Part shown: piece by piece, positions 63,591 through 64,000 of the stretch
Numbering within the stretch: position 1 is the stretch's first letter
Layout: each line of letters begins with the position of its first letter
Source of the DNA: Evernia prunastri
Taxonomy: Eukaryota > Ascomycota > Lecanoromycetes > Lecanorales > Parmeliaceae
Direction of reading: 5' to 3'
DNA: 64,000 bases
Assembly (NCBI GenBank): GCA_003184365.1
Contig: NKYR01000001.1
Location: forward strand, 186,001-250,000
The notes under the pieces: model-generated
What the model was told of the DNA's origin: nothing
The model's input: the letters and a program-made list of their open reading frames with translations, nothing else
Database searches by the model: none
Translations under genes and position numbers: made by a program

Positions 63591-64000
63591 ATGGCTTCTC
63601 AGAGCACGATTTTGCCCAACCTTATTGAAGAGTTGCTGGCCAATCCCGAAAATCCTTGGAGGAAGGAATATCGCGTTAGACGTACGATACATCCGTTGCC
63701 CGTGTGAGCTGACATGCGTGCTGTTCCTTGTCGTTATCCACACCAAAAGTATTCCCCCCCCCCGAAAGCGCATCCCACCTGAGGGCGCAACTCCACCAGA
63801 AGCGCAACTAGCCGGCGCGGAGAATAAAGATATGCAAAGTTCTCAACTCAAGGCTCTATGTTGTATGTAGCTTCTCCGAGCCCCGCCTAGCCCCGCCTAG
63901 CCCCGCCCTTTGCCATCCTTCCTTTCCCCTTACCAGACCATCAGTCACTGGCGGCGTTACCGCCCCAATTGCAAGAGAGGGAATGCGGATGCTCGGCGTC
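63591..64000 (+). CDS. Unidentified gene running off the right edge (3' partial)
   Basis: Exons 63591-63703, 63750-63862 and 63937 onward can be joined in phase. They give MASQSTILPNLIEELLANPE, NPWRKEYRVRRTIHPLPVIP, PPRKRIPPEGATPPEAQLAG, AENKDMQSSQLKALC and YHQSLAALPPQLQERE. The introns are 46 nt (GTGAGC...AAAG) and 74 nt (GTATGT...CCAG). The amphipathic start and Pro/Arg-rich part look like a soluble protein. There is too little sequence to identify it. The second intron contains a 10-bp repeat. Confidence 0.5.
63881..63908. repeat. 10-bp tandem repeat CCCCGCCTAG
   Basis: Two full copies and a partial third copy of CCCCGCCTAG lie inside the predicted second intron of the gene at the right edge. 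Confidence 0.85.

Overview
The window is nuclear DNA of a filamentous ascomycete (Pezizomycotina, probably Dothideomycetes; the class is an inference from gene style, not a proof). Genes lie on both strands, have short phase-conserved introns (mostly 41-95 nt, GT...AG with CTRAC-like branch sites) and encode typical fungal proteins. Exon joins given here were worked out by hand from splice sites, reading phase and family knowledge.

Left part (1-21.7 kb) is mostly conserved housekeeping: the 3' end of the splicing helicase PRP5, a small myristoylation-type protein resembling yeast YGL108C, a C2H2 zinc-finger/Myb regulator, TMA20 (MCT-1) with a GC-AG intron, RIC1 (Golgi Rab GEF subunit), an acidic secreted hypothetical protein, CK2 beta (CKB1) with a very long first intron, the ESCRT-I subunit VPS37 and a beta-propeller single-pass membrane protein.

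Middle part (23.8-35 kb) is the most unusual stretch: seven same-strand genes in a row encode diverged copies of one domain I do not recognise (eight domain copies, since one gene carries two). Several share a TATA element 185-285 bp before the ATG and a 35-bp 3' element ending in AAGCATGC. Downstream of the last gene that element has been amplified into an array of degenerate repeats with a period near 50 bp. This looks like a lineage-specific, actively diverging tandem family.

Right-centre (35.9-48 kb) returns to conserved genes: an omega-type glutathione transferase, a conserved basic protein of unknown role, a UPF0643 protein, a Zn2Cys6 transcription factor, and the divergently transcribed pair tyrosyl-tRNA synthetase / PRP31.

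The last part (48-64 kb) is gene-poor and accessory in character: a phosphatidylserine-decarboxylase-like protein of the PsiD type, a tannase/feruloyl esterase, two secreted proteins of unknown function, and the start of a gene that runs off the right edge. I found no tRNA, rRNA, CRISPR array or intact transposon.
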